Counted from the first letter of the stretch, positions 1-10,600 are shown. The stretch: DNA of 64,000 nucleotides from Haemaphysalis longicornis (GCA_013339765.2 CM023448.1:112156508-112220507); one strand, 5' to 3'. The notes: a model not told the origin generated them from the letters alone. Made by a program: numbers and translations.

Positions 1-198
1 GGTTCGATTCCCGGCCGCGGCGGCCGCTTTTCTGATGGAGGCGAAAAGCAAAAACGCCCGTGTGTACGAGATTTCGGCGCACGTTAAAGATCCCCAGGTG
101 GTCAAAATTAATCCGGAGCCCTCCACTACGGCGCGCCTCATCGCCTGCGTTGCGTCGGCGCGTTAAACCCTAAAATCAAAATCAATCATCGTATAGGT
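1..198 (+). mobile_element. Ruka-like tRNA-derived SINE, 5' part cut by window edge
   Basis: The window opens at the B box of a Pol III promoter (GGTTCGATTCC) followed by the GC-rich CGGCGGCCGC joint, the TTTCTGATGGAGGCG block, the AAAGATCCCCAGGTGG block and a tail ending GCGCGTTAAACCC plus an A-rich run with AATCAATC. The same series of blocks recurs at 48127-48346, 50850-51072 and 57543-57770, which shows it is an interspersed family. The tRNA-like head with the A box lies off the window. I identify it as the tick SINE family Ruka from recall; the repeat structure itself is directly visible. Confidence 0.88.
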
Positions 199-523
199 TC
201 ACAAGGCATTACTGAGTCCCTCACCCTCTTTTTTTAACAAAGAGCCCGAAGCGTGTCAAAAAGCTTGTCAACGTCTGCATTTAGAAAGCGATATCAAATG
301 TTGTTGTATTTCTCTGTTCCTAAACTTGTATAAAGTTAGTTACTATAAGACCATTTGTTGTTCACTTCGCATTCGCAGCGAGCAACTAAACGACAGAAAG
401 GAAGAGATATAGACGCACCCGAGCGCTGGGACCAACACTTTATTGAAAGAGATACACACACCTATATATGCGCAGTAGCCACACTATACTGCTTGTTTAT
501 CAGCGGCGCATGTGTAGGAAGTT

Positions 524-1352
524 TTATTCCTTCTTAGTCAGTGCAACAGACGGTGAGCGGACGCATGCCAGTCCCAACCTGTTGATCAGTTCAGCCTCTA
601 TAATCTCTCGTGACGATGCGGTCAGAGCATTTTTTAACCACGTCTGTTTTGTCGAAGAAAGGCACACAACCGCATGTGGAGCAGTGCTGGGCTAGAAACC
701 CACCGCGCACGTTTCTTTCGAGTGCGTTTTTAACTTTGTTGGCATGCTCCCTTAACCTATCATCTAAACATCTTCCGGTCTGCCCAACGTAAACTTTTTT
801 GCAGCCAAGTGGAAGTTTATAAACAACGCCTTCTACGCATTCAACATAGGCCATCCTGTGCTTCGCGCCGCAGTTTTTTCCCCGAATGGCCTCTGGGTCA
901 CTCAATCTGCACAGCTTCAAGAGCTTGTTTTGAGCAGAAAACACGACTCCCACGTCTGAGCGTTGGGCCGCTTTTTTCAAGTTGTGGGATAGTCGGTGCA
1001 TGTAGGGGATAACCGCAACCTTTTGCCTGCTTGCTATAGACTCTGCGTAAGGCTTTGCCTTCGCACGCAGTCTTCCAAGTACCCCCTCCGCAACGGAGGC
1101 GAGCGCGGAAGCAGGATAGCCAGTGCTCTGCAGGCGTTCCACCTGGCCGTAAAAGCCTGTTGCGGTAAGGTGCGGGCATGATTTCTCGAGGGCATTCTTA
1201 AAGCACGTAGTGAATATTCCTCTTTTTACAATTTTCGAATGGGCGGAGTTGTAAGGTAGAAGGGGTTTTTTGGCGCGTGGTTCATAACACCAGCAGACAC
1301 CATCAGGGTTGAACTTAAATGGAATATCTAAAAACCCTGGTATCTGCTGTTG
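524..1352 (-). pseudogene. Penelope-like element copy 1: RT C-terminal part plus GIY-YIG endonuclease, frameshifted
   Basis: The minus-strand frame opens near 1352 with an FLDIPF motif, then CWCYEPRAKKPL and YNSAHSKIVKRG, which are typical of the C-terminal RT region of Penelope-like retroelements. It continues into a GIY-YIG nuclease domain with a C/H-rich segment (KNCGAKHRMAYVEC), then VVYKLPLGCKKVYVGQTGR and L-R-EH. These elements use the nuclease to open the target for reverse transcription. Upstream RT motifs (palm, YADD) are missing, so the copy is 5'-truncated. After DVVKK the frame shifts: the conserved tail REIIEAELINRLG...LTKKE lies one frame over and stops at 524-526, best explained by a 2-base loss in an AG run near 605. 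An AATAAA on the minus strand at 439-444 could be its poly(A) signal. Confidence 0.86.
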
Positions 1353-2308
1353 TTATGAACCGCGCGCCAAAACACCCCATCAAAAACTGAAAGGGGCCAT
1401 AAAGGGCCAGAAGCAGGGGATGTGGCTATTTAAGGGGGGGGGGGGGGGGATGGGCGTCACTAGTTTGTTGAAAACAGCTTGTTCTCACTTCCAACGATGG
1501 TAGCTGCAGAATTGGGAGGTGCGCCACTCGGTGAATTTTCAACTCCGAAAATAAGGTAGTGGGTAAAACAAACAAAATAGAAAGAAAAGGCTGTCAGGAC
1601 GAACGCTAGACAAACAATAAAGTGCCCTTACCGTCTGCCTCTCTGCATGTTTTACATACTTTTGTGTTGTCTTTCCTTTAAGACGAAGCCTCTAGTGCCT
1701 GCGCGGTCGTGAGATATAGTTTGTCGCAAAAGGGAAAAAGTTCACGCCTTGCGCTAACAGTGTTTTTGGGCTGTATTTATTATCATTATTTGGCTTTATC
1801 TAAAAAACGCAAACATGTCCACCCTACACGTCCGACGATTATGCCAAGCCCCACGGAGTTCGCTGCCATCGGACTGACGGACCATGTTGTGTCAAAGCTC
1901 ATACAAAAAAAAAAGTATACGTCTGCTACAATATCCCGGTTTCGATTTGTGCATTTTCTATGGCTGAAGGCTGCGAAGAAGAGCGGTGGCTGTTCTGTTC
2001 GGTCTTCATGCGGGTGAATTTGAAGCCACCTGCACGTTATGTTCTCTCTTTTTTTTTCCTGTGGAAGCACACTTCTCAAGTACATGAATTTTTCACTTAG
2101 TGACCTTTTTCAGACGAATTATGATGTGCAACAAGTGCACACATTGAGGGTGTAGGCCTTTGTCGTTGCAGAGTGTTGGAAGTTTCAGTCTGGTTGCCCA
2201 TGAACATTCACAGCGAGAATAAAGCCAGGGAAGGACAAATTCGATGTTTCGTATCGCCTGCAGTGTGCAGGCAGTGTGACATAACCCTTTCGCAGCTTTG
2301 GCCACCCA
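633..2308. repeat. 1.65 kb direct duplication, copy 1
   Basis: This block is nearly identical to 3888-5537, in the same orientation and 3255 bp apart at its left end. It holds the Penelope-like 3' fragment on the minus strand plus about 0.93 kb (1373-2308) with no gene I recognise. Differences I can see are a longer G run at 1435-1449, a 20-base length difference near 1857-1880, and scattered single bases. Sequence to the left of 633 and to the right of 2308 differs from that around the second copy. Copy 1 keeps the Penelope C-terminal tail to its left and copy 2 does not, so this looks like a segmental duplication rather than two clean insertions. Confidence 0.9.
1262..1372. repeat. Imperfect foldback at the 5' boundary of the Penelope fragment
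   Basis: The segment 1262-1310 is repeated in inverted form at 1326-1372: GGCGCGTGGTTCATAACA on one side, and GGCGCGCGGTTCATAACA when the other side is read on the opposite strand. Both arms encode the same Penelope stretch (CYEPRAK), one per strand. The element therefore carries a short inverted piece of itself where it is 5'-truncated. The same structure is present in copy 2 (4517-4627), so it predates the duplication. Confidence 0.8.
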
Positions 2309-2309
2309 A

Positions 2310-3655
2310 TTGAAAATTTTGTCCTCTCGAGAGTCACTTACGTCAACCCCATGTCTTCTTCTCGACAAGGAAGACATAGAGATGCCTTATATAATGATTA
2401 GAAAGGCGGTCGAGCAGGCCATTGGTCTTCTCATGAGTGCGTCCACGCAGAGGCTGCTTAGCACGGCACTCCACAACACTGTGGAAGAGCTGATAGAAGG
2501 CCATCTTTCAAACCAGAAGGTACGACTCAGCCGCATGCTTCACCAGATTGGCTGGGCAGCCCAGAATGTCACTCCGCTTGACGTACTCCCAGACTCTTGG
2601 CGACTAAAATAAAGATGCTCCCTTTGCTTAGAAATATGAACCCCTCACATGACGAGGGTCACCGAAAAGCACGGGCTCAAGCACTAAACACCGCCGTCGG
2701 TGGGGATCACGCAGTTATTTACACAGACGCCTGCAAATATCTAGGGTAGCAATACGCCATCATCGTGGCTACCTCCAGAACCAACCTCCTTGCGTGTACC
2801 TCGCTTAGGACCCAAAAAATGACGGCAGCAGAAGAGGCAGCCATCACTTTGGCTCTCACTCAACCAGGGGTTCGGAGGGTAGTCACCGATTTCCAGCAAG
2901 CCTACTGCAATTACCAGTCGGGTTGGGTGTCCTGACCTGCACTGCGCGTGCTAAAAAAACCCTCCCCAAACGGTTACATTCAGCTCATCTGGACACCCCC
3001 TCACGCTTCAATGGAGGGCAAGAAATACGCCCAACCAACAAGCCTGCGCTTTTACCTCCCGTGCTATGGAGCTGGGCGAGGACAGTCACCCGCTTGACAC
3101 GTTCAGGGAGATAACCAGCATTATCGCCTTCTGAGACAGACCGTACCTTCGCCTTACCGTGACCTTTCCAAAACAACAAACTACCCAACGACTCATACAA
3201 TCGGGGCTCCTTCCCACAGCCTACGCGTCCTTCACTTAATGCATCCGAATCACTACGACGCCGAATGTAAATTTTGCTCAGAAGTAGGAACACTCCGTCC
3301 CGTAATCGGGGTGTGCGACTTTAGCCCTAAGCCACCCTCCTCTCTTTCTGTCAACTACCCAACAAGAGCAATGGGAGATGCTGCTGTCCAGCCCCTCTCT
3401 ACCTACCCAACTTCAGCGGGTGGACGGAACACAGGCGCGCGGAGTGCATATGGGCCCCCACAGAAGAAGGAATCACTCCCCAAGGCTGCACTCTGGGCCG
3501 TTCGGAAATTTGAACAGAAGTATTTCTTCCTCCTCCCATCTCAGCCGCAAGTCTCGTCGCCTCTCGTCCGCGGCGCAGAGACGGAGAAGTCAGATCGTCT
3601 AACACCTGGTTGGAGCTTACTTTGATTTTATAAAAAAACGTTTCCACTCTTGCTA
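2310..3655 (+). mobile_element. Decayed RNase H-bearing LINE, RT thumb to 3' end
   Basis: This lies between the two duplicated blocks. At 2385-2560 the translation reads MIRKAVEQAIGL...STQRLLSTALHNTVEELIE, matching the post-catalytic RT region seen intact at 63780-63900 (LIRKAYKLALGLPP, LGLHNTWEELAEAH). RNase H follows: VIYTDA (first Asp), TAAEEAAITLAL (Glu) and VVTDFQQAYC (second Asp) at about 2710-2910, with an in-frame stop after TDACKYLG. A zinc-knuckle-like CKFCSEVGTLRPVIGVC lies near 3265-3315, then a W-E-LL-S tail to about 3600 and a short 3' UTR. Stops and frameshifts make it non-functional. The order RT, RNase H, Cys/His motif fits the I/R1/LOA group; the exact clade is not settled. 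Confidence 0.82.
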
Positions 3656-3824
3656 CACCAATACAACTCAACCAAACACCGTTCATGCATCATGCATTGA
3701 TTTAACCTTACCATGAAGATCTCTTTGAAGTATAAATGGTGTGGTTAAGTGCATTTCACTTTTCCTGGTTTTACTATTTGTAGAGCGATGTGAGTGATTT
3801 TAAGTGACGTCGCATAAGTAATCG

Positions 3825-4607
3825 TTATGGGTGCCGTTTACAGCTTTGCTTTCCAACCACATTCACAGGGTGGATTGGCGCGATTTTTTTAACCACGTCT
3901 GTTTTGTCGAAGAAAGGCACACAACCGCATGTGGAGCAGTGCTGGGCTAGAAACCCACCGCGCACGTTTCTTTCGAGTGCGTTTTTAACTTTGTTGGCAT
4001 GCTCCCTTAACCTATCATCTAAACATCTTCCGGTCTGCCCAACGTAAACTTTTTTGCAGCCAAGTGGAATTTTATAAACAACGCCTTCTACGCATTCAAC
4101 ATAGGCCATCCTGTGCTTCGCGCCGCAGTTTTTTCCCCGAATGGCCTCTGGGTCACTCAATCTGCACAGCTTCAAAAGCTTGTTTGGAGCAGAAAACACG
4201 ACTCCCACGTCTGAGCGTTGGGCCGCTTTTTTCAAGTTGTGGGATAGTCGGTGCATGTAGGGGATAACCGCAACCTTTTGCCTGCTTGCTATAGACTCTG
4301 CGTAAGGCTTTGCCTTCGCACGCAGTCTTCCAAGTACCCCCTCCGCAACGGAGGCGAGCGCGGAAGCAGGATAGCCAGTGCTCTGCAGGCGTTCCACCTG
4401 GCCGTAAAAGCCTGTTGCGGTAAGGTGCGGGCATGATTTCTCGAGGGCATTCTTAAAGCACGTAGTGAATATTCCTCTTTTTACAATTTTCGAATGGGCG
4501 GAGTTGTAAGGTAGAAGGGGTTTTTTGGCGCGTGGTTCATAACACCAGCAGACACCATCAGGGTTGAACTTAAATGGAATATCTAAAAACCCTGGTATCT
4601 GCTGTTG
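3825..4607 (-). pseudogene. Penelope-like element copy 2: RT C-terminal part plus GIY-YIG endonuclease
   Basis: This is the second copy of the same truncated element. The frame runs from the FLDIPF motif near 4580, through CYEPRAK, NSAHSKIVKRG and the GIY-YIG core (VVYKIPLGCKKVYVGQTGR), to DVVKK at about 3886. Unlike copy 1 it then leaves Penelope sequence and reads into unrelated DNA, stopping at 3825. It differs from copy 1 by few residues, for example I for L before PLGCKK and P for Q in FSAPNKLL. No RT catalytic motifs are present, so it cannot be autonomous. Confidence 0.86.
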
Positions 4608-5537
4608 TTATGAACCGCGCGCCAAAACACCCCATCAAAAACTGAAAGGGGCCATAAAGGGCCAGAAGCAGGGGATGTGGCTATTTAAGGGGGGGGATGT
4701 GCGTCACTAGTTTGTTGAAAACAGCTTGTTCTCACTTCCAACGATGGTAGCTGCAGAATTGGGAGGTGCGCCACTCGGTGAATTTTCAACTCCGAAAATA
4801 AGGTAGTGGGTAAAACAAACAAAATAGAAAGAAAAAGGCTGTCAGGACGAACGCTAGACAAACAATAAAGTGCCCTTACCGTCTGCCTCTCTGCATGTTT
4901 TACATACTTTTGTGTTGTCTTTCTTTTAAGACGAAGCCTCTAGTGCCTGCGCGGTCGTGAGATATAGTTTATCGCAAAAGGGAAAAAGTTCACGCCTTGC
5001 GCTAACAGTGTTTTTGGGCTGTATTTATTATCATTATTTGGCTTTATCTAAAAAACGCAAACATGTCCACCCTACACGTCCGACGATTATGCCAAGCCCC
5101 ACGAGTCGGCCCCCATGTTGTGTCAAAGCTCATACAAAAAAAAAAGTATACGTCTGCTACAATATCCCGGTTTCGATTTGTGCATTTTCTATGGCTGAAG
5201 GCTGCGAAGAAGAGCGGTGGCTGTTCTGTTCGGTCTTCATGCGGGTGAATTTGAAGCCACCTGCACGTTATGTTCTCTCTTTTTTTTTCCTGTGGAAGCA
5301 CACTTCTCAAGTACATGAATTTTTCACTTAGTGACCTTTTTCAGACGAATTATGATGTGCAACAAGTGCACACATTGAGGGTGTAGGCCTTTGTCGTTGC
5401 AGAGTGTTGGAAGTTTCAGTCTGGTTGCCCCTGAACATTCACAGCGAGATTAAAGCCAGGGAAGGACAAATTCGATGTTTCGTATCGCCTGCAGTGTGCA
5501 GGCAGTGTAACATAACCCTTTCGCAGCTTTGGCCACC
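3888..5537. repeat. 1.65 kb direct duplication, copy 2
   Basis: This is the partner of 633-2308. Its right half (4608-5537) has the same unassigned 0.93 kb, containing AT-rich stretches, A and T runs and no recognisable gene. The shared end is GCTTTGGCCACCC in both copies. After it, copy 2 continues into GCTCGCAACG and an RTE-like LINE tail, while copy 1 continues into the RNase H LINE. The 3656-3887 spacer to its left shows nothing I can name. Confidence 0.9.
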
Positions 5538-5654
5538 CGCTCGCAACGTTGGTGCGCATTGCTTTCCTTATTTTGTGAGCGCGGACACAGCGATCGTATT
5601 ACTGCGATTGATCGGAAGAATAAAATTAAAATGCGCCAGCGCCGAAGTGGAAGA

Positions 5655-6025
5655 TTAGATACGTCAATGCAATTTTGAATTCGAATGCAAAGTCGGGTGA
5701 AAGATATCCTAACTGAAATGAAGAGGAGGCAGGGGAGTTGGGCTGGACATGTAATGCAGCGAACTGACGACCGCTGGACCATTTGGGCAATAAGGTGGCT
5801 ACAGAGGGATGGAACTAAAAGTCGACGATTGAAGACCCAATTGGGGGAATGAGATTAGGAAACTTGGTGGCACGGGTTGGATTTGGACCACCGAGGATAG
5901 GAACAGTTGAAAGTCACTGAGAGGGGCATTCATCCTGTAGTGCATATAAAGAATAGGCTTTTCATGATGACGACAAGGATGATGATGATGGTGGTGGTAG
6001 TGGTAGTAGTGGTGGTGGTAATAGG
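5655..6025 (+). mobile_element. 3' end of an RTE/R4-like LINE with (GAT)n/(GGT)n tail
   Basis: Translation at 5690-5840 gives VKDILTEMKRRQGSWAGHV followed by MQRTDDRWT, the conserved C-terminal block (W-AGHV-R-DDRW) of RTE/R4-like tick LINE proteins. Stops follow, then HPVVHIKNRL and a simple tail of ATGATGATG and GGTGGTGGTAG at 5968-6022, typical of such 3' ends. It is heavily decayed and 5'-truncated. Related scraps lie at 13035-13260 (minus) and 19930-20120 (plus). Confidence 0.72.
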
Positions 6026-6806
6026 AACTCGAAAGATTAACTCGCCAAATCATATTGACCGCGCGTTCTCAACAGCGCATGATCGAACCGTTCCGTTGTG
6101 AAACGCTAACCGTAATTTATTTTTTCGCTCCACTTGCGCTTCGACTTCGGTGCGCTAAAAAACACAACGGTTTGAGTTCAGGTTCTGTTCCGGCAGAAAT
6201 GCCTGTTCGGTTCCGGGTTTCAGTTCGGGTTCTGTTCACGTTCAACACCCAGATATATAGACAGATTGTTGTTGTATACCCAGCAAAAATGTCTGTATAT
6301 GTGGGGCATCCACTACTTCTCAGCCTACCTGTGTAATGTGCCATTTCCGCCAGAACCTGTATGGGAACTCATTGAAATGACCTTTCCTGTCATTCTTGTG
6401 CCACAACACCCGTCTTATCAAGTGATTATTGATACCTGGCCTCTTCGTCTTCCCGCACGCTCATCTTTCTTCGAAATGGCCACTGCCTCTTTGATCCTTT
6501 TTATGCTTATCCTTTTCCGGCGCCATCTTTGTCCCATCAGAATTTTCCAGTAATAAGTTGTCACACTGCTGGGAAAAAATGTAGAAGTCTGCCAGCGCAT
6601 AGGATAACCGTTTCAGCGTCTATAGGACCAACAGTTTGTGTGTGTGTGTGTGTGTGTGTGTGGCTGCGAGATGGCTGAACTCTAGGTGATCATTGCTTTC
6701 AACGTTGGTTGGTTGGTTCAGGAAAATAATTCTTGCTCGTTTTGCCGGATTTCAGCAGTGCTACAGCGCCAGCCTTACCTGGCTTCTTTCTACTCTCGTG
6801 TGACAT
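6026..6806. other. Non-coding stretch with (GT)n
   Basis: I see no gene. A (GT)n microsatellite lies at 6637-6661. Around 6170-6240 there are GGTTC-rich words (GGTTCTGTTC, CGGTTCCGGG) that look like a worn short repeat. The short open frames across this stretch show no protein features. Confidence 0.5.
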
Positions 6807-6877
6807 GCTATGACAAACTATGACAAACCGCTATGACAAACCGCTAATGCTATGACAAATGCTATGACAAACCGCTA
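6807..6877 (+). repeat. Short tandem repeat of CTATGACAAA units
   Basis: The word CTATGACAAA occurs five times at irregular spacing of 10 to 22 bases, often extended to CTATGACAAACCGC. It ends about 450 bases upstream of the storkhead start codon and just before the CpG-rich stretch, so it lies in the probable promoter-proximal region. No function is shown. Confidence 0.8.
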
Positions 6878-6959
6878 GCCTCACACTTCTCCCGTTGCTC
6901 GCGTCACCTGGGGCAGATCAGTGATCTAGGACTGAAGCCGCTGTAAACAGCTAAGCGAA

Positions 6960-7333
6960 GACTGCGGCGAGAGCAACACCGGCCCGGATGGAAGAAGACC
7001 TGTGCGATGTGCTCGTCGGCCGCGACACGTCGCCAGCTGTCTCGATGTCGTCGTTCAGGGCAGCCGGTGCGGCGGCGGGAGAGCGGGCCGGTTTTCTCCT
7101 CACGGCGCGCCCCTCGCCCGGCCTCTCCCACTGGGCGAGCGAGCAAGTTCCAGTCCTCGGCGAAGCGCCGGCCAGAAGTGGGCGGCAGAAGCGCGTCGGG
7201 CCGGTCGGAGCGTGGCTGCAGTGTCGGGAGCATCGAGCCAGCGTGCGTGAGGATATTGGGCGACGGTGCGTGCGGTCGAACGCAGCGACGCTGTGCTGGT
7301 TGTGTGTTAACGTGCCATGTGATCGGTGCTGCG
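6960..7333 (+). promoter_or_regulatory. CpG-rich promoter / 5' UTR region of the storkhead gene
   Basis: This stretch is visibly GC- and CpG-rich compared with the DNA on either side and directly precedes the best start codon of the exon. Long frames are open on both strands (for example 6951-7919 minus), as expected when stop codons are rare in CpG islands. I see no clear TATA box close to the ATG, so a dispersed CpG-type promoter is likely. The transcription start cannot be placed from sequence alone. Confidence 0.5.
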
Positions 7334-7670
7334 ATGGCACCGCGACCGGAGGACAGGCGCCGCTGCCTGCTGCTGGGAAACTGCCTGGTGGTGGTGTGTC
7401 GCCGGGTGGGAAGCGACGACGACCAGGAGGCGTCCCAGGACAGGGCGGGCCCACCGGGCTGGTCCTTGTTTCGGGGCTTCGTGCACGAAAACGCGCAATG
7501 CTTCTGGAACCAGTGCCTGGTACAGAGCGTCGCCTGCCTGGAATACCGCGGCTACCTGATCCCATCCACCATCTTCGTGTCCGGCAACGAGTACACGCTA
7601 GAAGTCGTGCGCTCCGCCTGGTCCCGTCGGGTGCTGCGGCCGCCGGTCGGATACGAGATCCAGAAACTCG
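7334..7670 (+). CDS. Storkhead-box protein (STOX1/knockout-like), first coding exon
   Basis: The exon encodes 112 residues and one extra base. Conserved blocks are SLFRGFVHENAQCFWN (residues 44-59), then EYRGYLIP (70-77) and SAWSRRVLRPPVGYEIQKL (94-112). They match the N-terminal region of animal storkhead proteins, where FWN and the W-R-R-LRPP-G motif precede the winged-helix domain. Storkhead proteins are nuclear winged-helix regulators; the Drosophila homologue is knockout. The ATG at 7334 has G at -3 and +4, and its start (MAPRPEDRRRCLLLGNCLVVVCRR) is about as long as the vertebrate N-terminus, so I prefer it to the in-frame ATG at 7007. The frame meets a consensus donor, CTCG|GTGAGT, at 7670/7671 in phase 1. 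The winged-helix exons were not found in the window. Confidence 0.75.
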
Positions 7671-10600
7671 GTGAGTACCAGACGGCAGCCCTCTCGATGC
7701 TGATGCGGTCGTGTACGAGTGAACCCTCTTGCCCCCGCTGGAGTCTCGATCGCCGTTGAGTCGAAAACTCGCAGCGGCGATTGAGGCTCTCTGCTTTGTG
7801 TGTCGTTCAGTGCTTGAACTTTGCCCCACGCACAGCTGTCGGAGTTGAAGCCATCGGGTTGCTGCGAGACGACCACACAGAGTAATGGAGCTTTCACGAT
7901 CATGTTTCTCATTCAGCACTGATACAGCTGTCCCATGTCTTGACCGCCGCTTTGGTGAATGTATATTGTTACGGAGGTGAGATGATTTGGAGACTGTACG
8001 TCCAACGCAAGACTAGCGGAGCGATGTTGGAACTGTTTGAGGAATTTGGCAAGTTTCGTCTGCCTGTCCGCGCTGACATTAACTTTCCTCCTTTTAATAT
8101 TTCCGGTAGTTCTGGTTAAAGGTGAACTGAACAACGTCTTATCCCGGTTTTACTAGAGGGCACCAACGTGAAAATGGTTCAGATATGCAAGTAGTTTGGC
8201 GCAAGGGATTGATCGGTTGTGCGGACTGACTTAAATCGTTTTGGTTGTCGAAACATCGGGAAAATGCGACGGTTCTTGTTTCGCGGTGTTTTTTTTTTTG
8301 TTGTTGTTGTTGTTGTTGTTGTTGCCTAATGGTTTGAGGGGTGGCGCCGAAGTGTTTTTCGGGAACGCGAACTGCAAAAAAAAAAAGGGGGGGGGGGGGG
8401 GAGAGTCAGGGACGAACGAGACCAGCTTTTACATAGCCTAGGACAAAATGAAAGCTTGAAAGGAAGTAAACCTTAGCTTTAAACGTATTCTATCTGAGCT
8501 CTTTACGCCGGTGCTTGGCTTTAACGGAACACGCGAAGACGCGGGCGCTTAAGTACCAGGGAAACGGGTTCTTCCTTATCCGTGTCTTAACTAGGGCAGA
8601 CCACTTCCAGTTAGGCTGTGTGCGATGGCTTAGAGGTCCCGACTGCGGCACGACCTACCGATCGGCGATCTGAGGCCAGAGTAACCCATGTGATCTAATG
8701 TTACATGGGAATTATAACTTTGTGCTTAGCATTACTTTTGCTAACATTTCGCCTTTCCTAAATCTACCTCTGCAATATTATTTCTGACAGTGGCACTATC
8801 GTGAGAGGCAGACTGAAACACAAAGTTGTTCTTCCGCAAGCACACTGCTGTTTGGGAGACTCAAGAATTATGGCGGATCGGCTGACGTGACACGGGCGCA
8901 CGAGGGAGCGTTATGAATGGCGGGCGCGCATGTAACGCTGTACGGCACACTGGTCTTCGTTGCGCCGCGAACACCTTAGTTTTCTGTTACACATTATTTT
9001 TCCAAGTCAACTGAAACAAAAGTATTGGGAAAAGAGTTTTTTACAAGTTTTTTTGGTCTTTTTAGCCCCAGGTATTTTTCTGTCCAGCGGTTTTCTCAAC
9101 ATTTCTAGGAAGTTCTCGCCCTCCCTATCTCTCAAGCGTAGCCAAGTGATCTGGTATCGGGGGTATTTCCTATTCCGTGCACTTCATGGGCGCTGCTGGC
9201 GCGTCTTTATAGCATGGGATTGCGCAGCAAGCTTGGTCGGAACCGACAACCAAGAGGTTGCCATTTTTATGATCACTCGAGACCCAGTCTCGTGACCACC
9301 AAGACAGGCAAGTTCACGCACGTATTCGAGATCGATGTACGTAGTGCCATGTTTACCTCGTCGACAAGGATCACGTCTAGGCGGTCGTGGAGCTTTAATT
9401 AAAACTATGTAATCGCAGGTTTTTAACTGGCCGAAGCAACTTAAGAAGGTCACCATGCCGCCTCCGCCTTTCATACGGTGCTATGACTCTCCTCGGTTCT
9501 TAATTGATGATGGTCTGAGTTTTCCTGTGACCGTGTACTGTTTGATGAGCGTCTGGAGGAAAAAGTTGTATAAATATGATAAAACCAAGGAGGGCCACAG
9601 CACTGTTTTGTACGCAAGGTTGTGCGCGGTCAAGTGGACACTTGGAGATATTGCGGGCTTCGCGGAAATAAGTTATCCATGGGTGGTTGGCTATGGCCCT
9701 GACAGGCCTGCTTCAATGTCAACGAGTGATTTCTCGGCTCTTCGATTGCTGACGCGGGCTCCTTACGGTAAAGGCCGCGACTGTGTGGGTGGCCGTGGGA
9801 CCAGCGGGGATGCAATGAACGTGATCTGCGTTTGTTCTTTGTCAGCCTTCTTTGGCAGCATTCTTTCCGAAAACCGAGAGCGAAGGTTTGGACATGGGGC
9901 AGTGTTCGTCTCGTGGGTGCGTAAGGCCTTTGAGCACATCGACACAAATGAAAAGTCGGGGTTTTTGCGCGCCGATGAAACACGTCTTGGCTTTGATGGG
10001 CGCCGTACAGCGATGTTAGGTAACGCATTAATTTAAACCACCTGATGACCTCTGCGACGTGAGTATTGAATCTCGCACGCATACAGGCACAACAGCCGTA
10101 AGTGTATCCTGCCTAGTTATTAGCCCACCGAGTAGAAAGAGCGAGGTTTTCCAAATGGTCCCGGCAACCGCGGGCGTAATGGAAACAAAAACAACTCCAG
10201 TCGGAAAAGGGGCTCCCCAGCCGCACTTACCTGCGCTACACCGGCTCCGCCCGAGACGCGCTCCGAGTGTGCACGGTTCGTTGAACGCGAACGGCCCAAT
10301 CTCTTCACGGTGAGAGTTCCCAGTGCAGCGAACAACCCGCAGACACGCGTGAGCCATGAATGAAAGCGGCAGGGAGGAGGGTGGGAAGAAAAAAGGCCAG
10401 CAGCAGCAGCCGAGCTGACGAAACGTTTCCAAATTCGTCGCCGATAACAATGCCCTTTCAGCGTGACGGAGAGGACCAGAACAACAAGGAAAAAACACAA
10501 GCATCCTCACGTACGCGAGTGGAAGACAGCCTCTCCGAAAGGGCCACGAACCCCCAGTTTTCGACGACTCCCAACGTAAGCGCGGGTGCACTTGGGATAA

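Noticed and set aside
430..2308. Hammerhead ribozyme expected in some Penelope-like elements
   Set aside because: I looked for the CTGATGA and GAAA core on both strands around the two copies and did not find a convincing pair.
7007..7333. Upstream in-frame ATG extending the storkhead exon
   Set aside because: The extra 109 residues are Arg/Ser-rich with no conservation I know, and the ATG at 7334 has better context and matches the family's N-terminus.
6951..7919. 322-codon minus-strand frame
   Set aside because: It is the shadow of the storkhead exon and its CpG island; stop codons are rare there, and the conserved motifs are only on the plus strand.
8960..9295. Possible membrane protein frame (hydrophobic start)
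   Set aside because: The hydrophobicity comes from T-rich DNA; no conserved motif and no splice context.
9455..10036. 193-codon plus-strand frame
   Set aside because: No motif, opposed by a 150-codon frame, and it lies in the probable intron.
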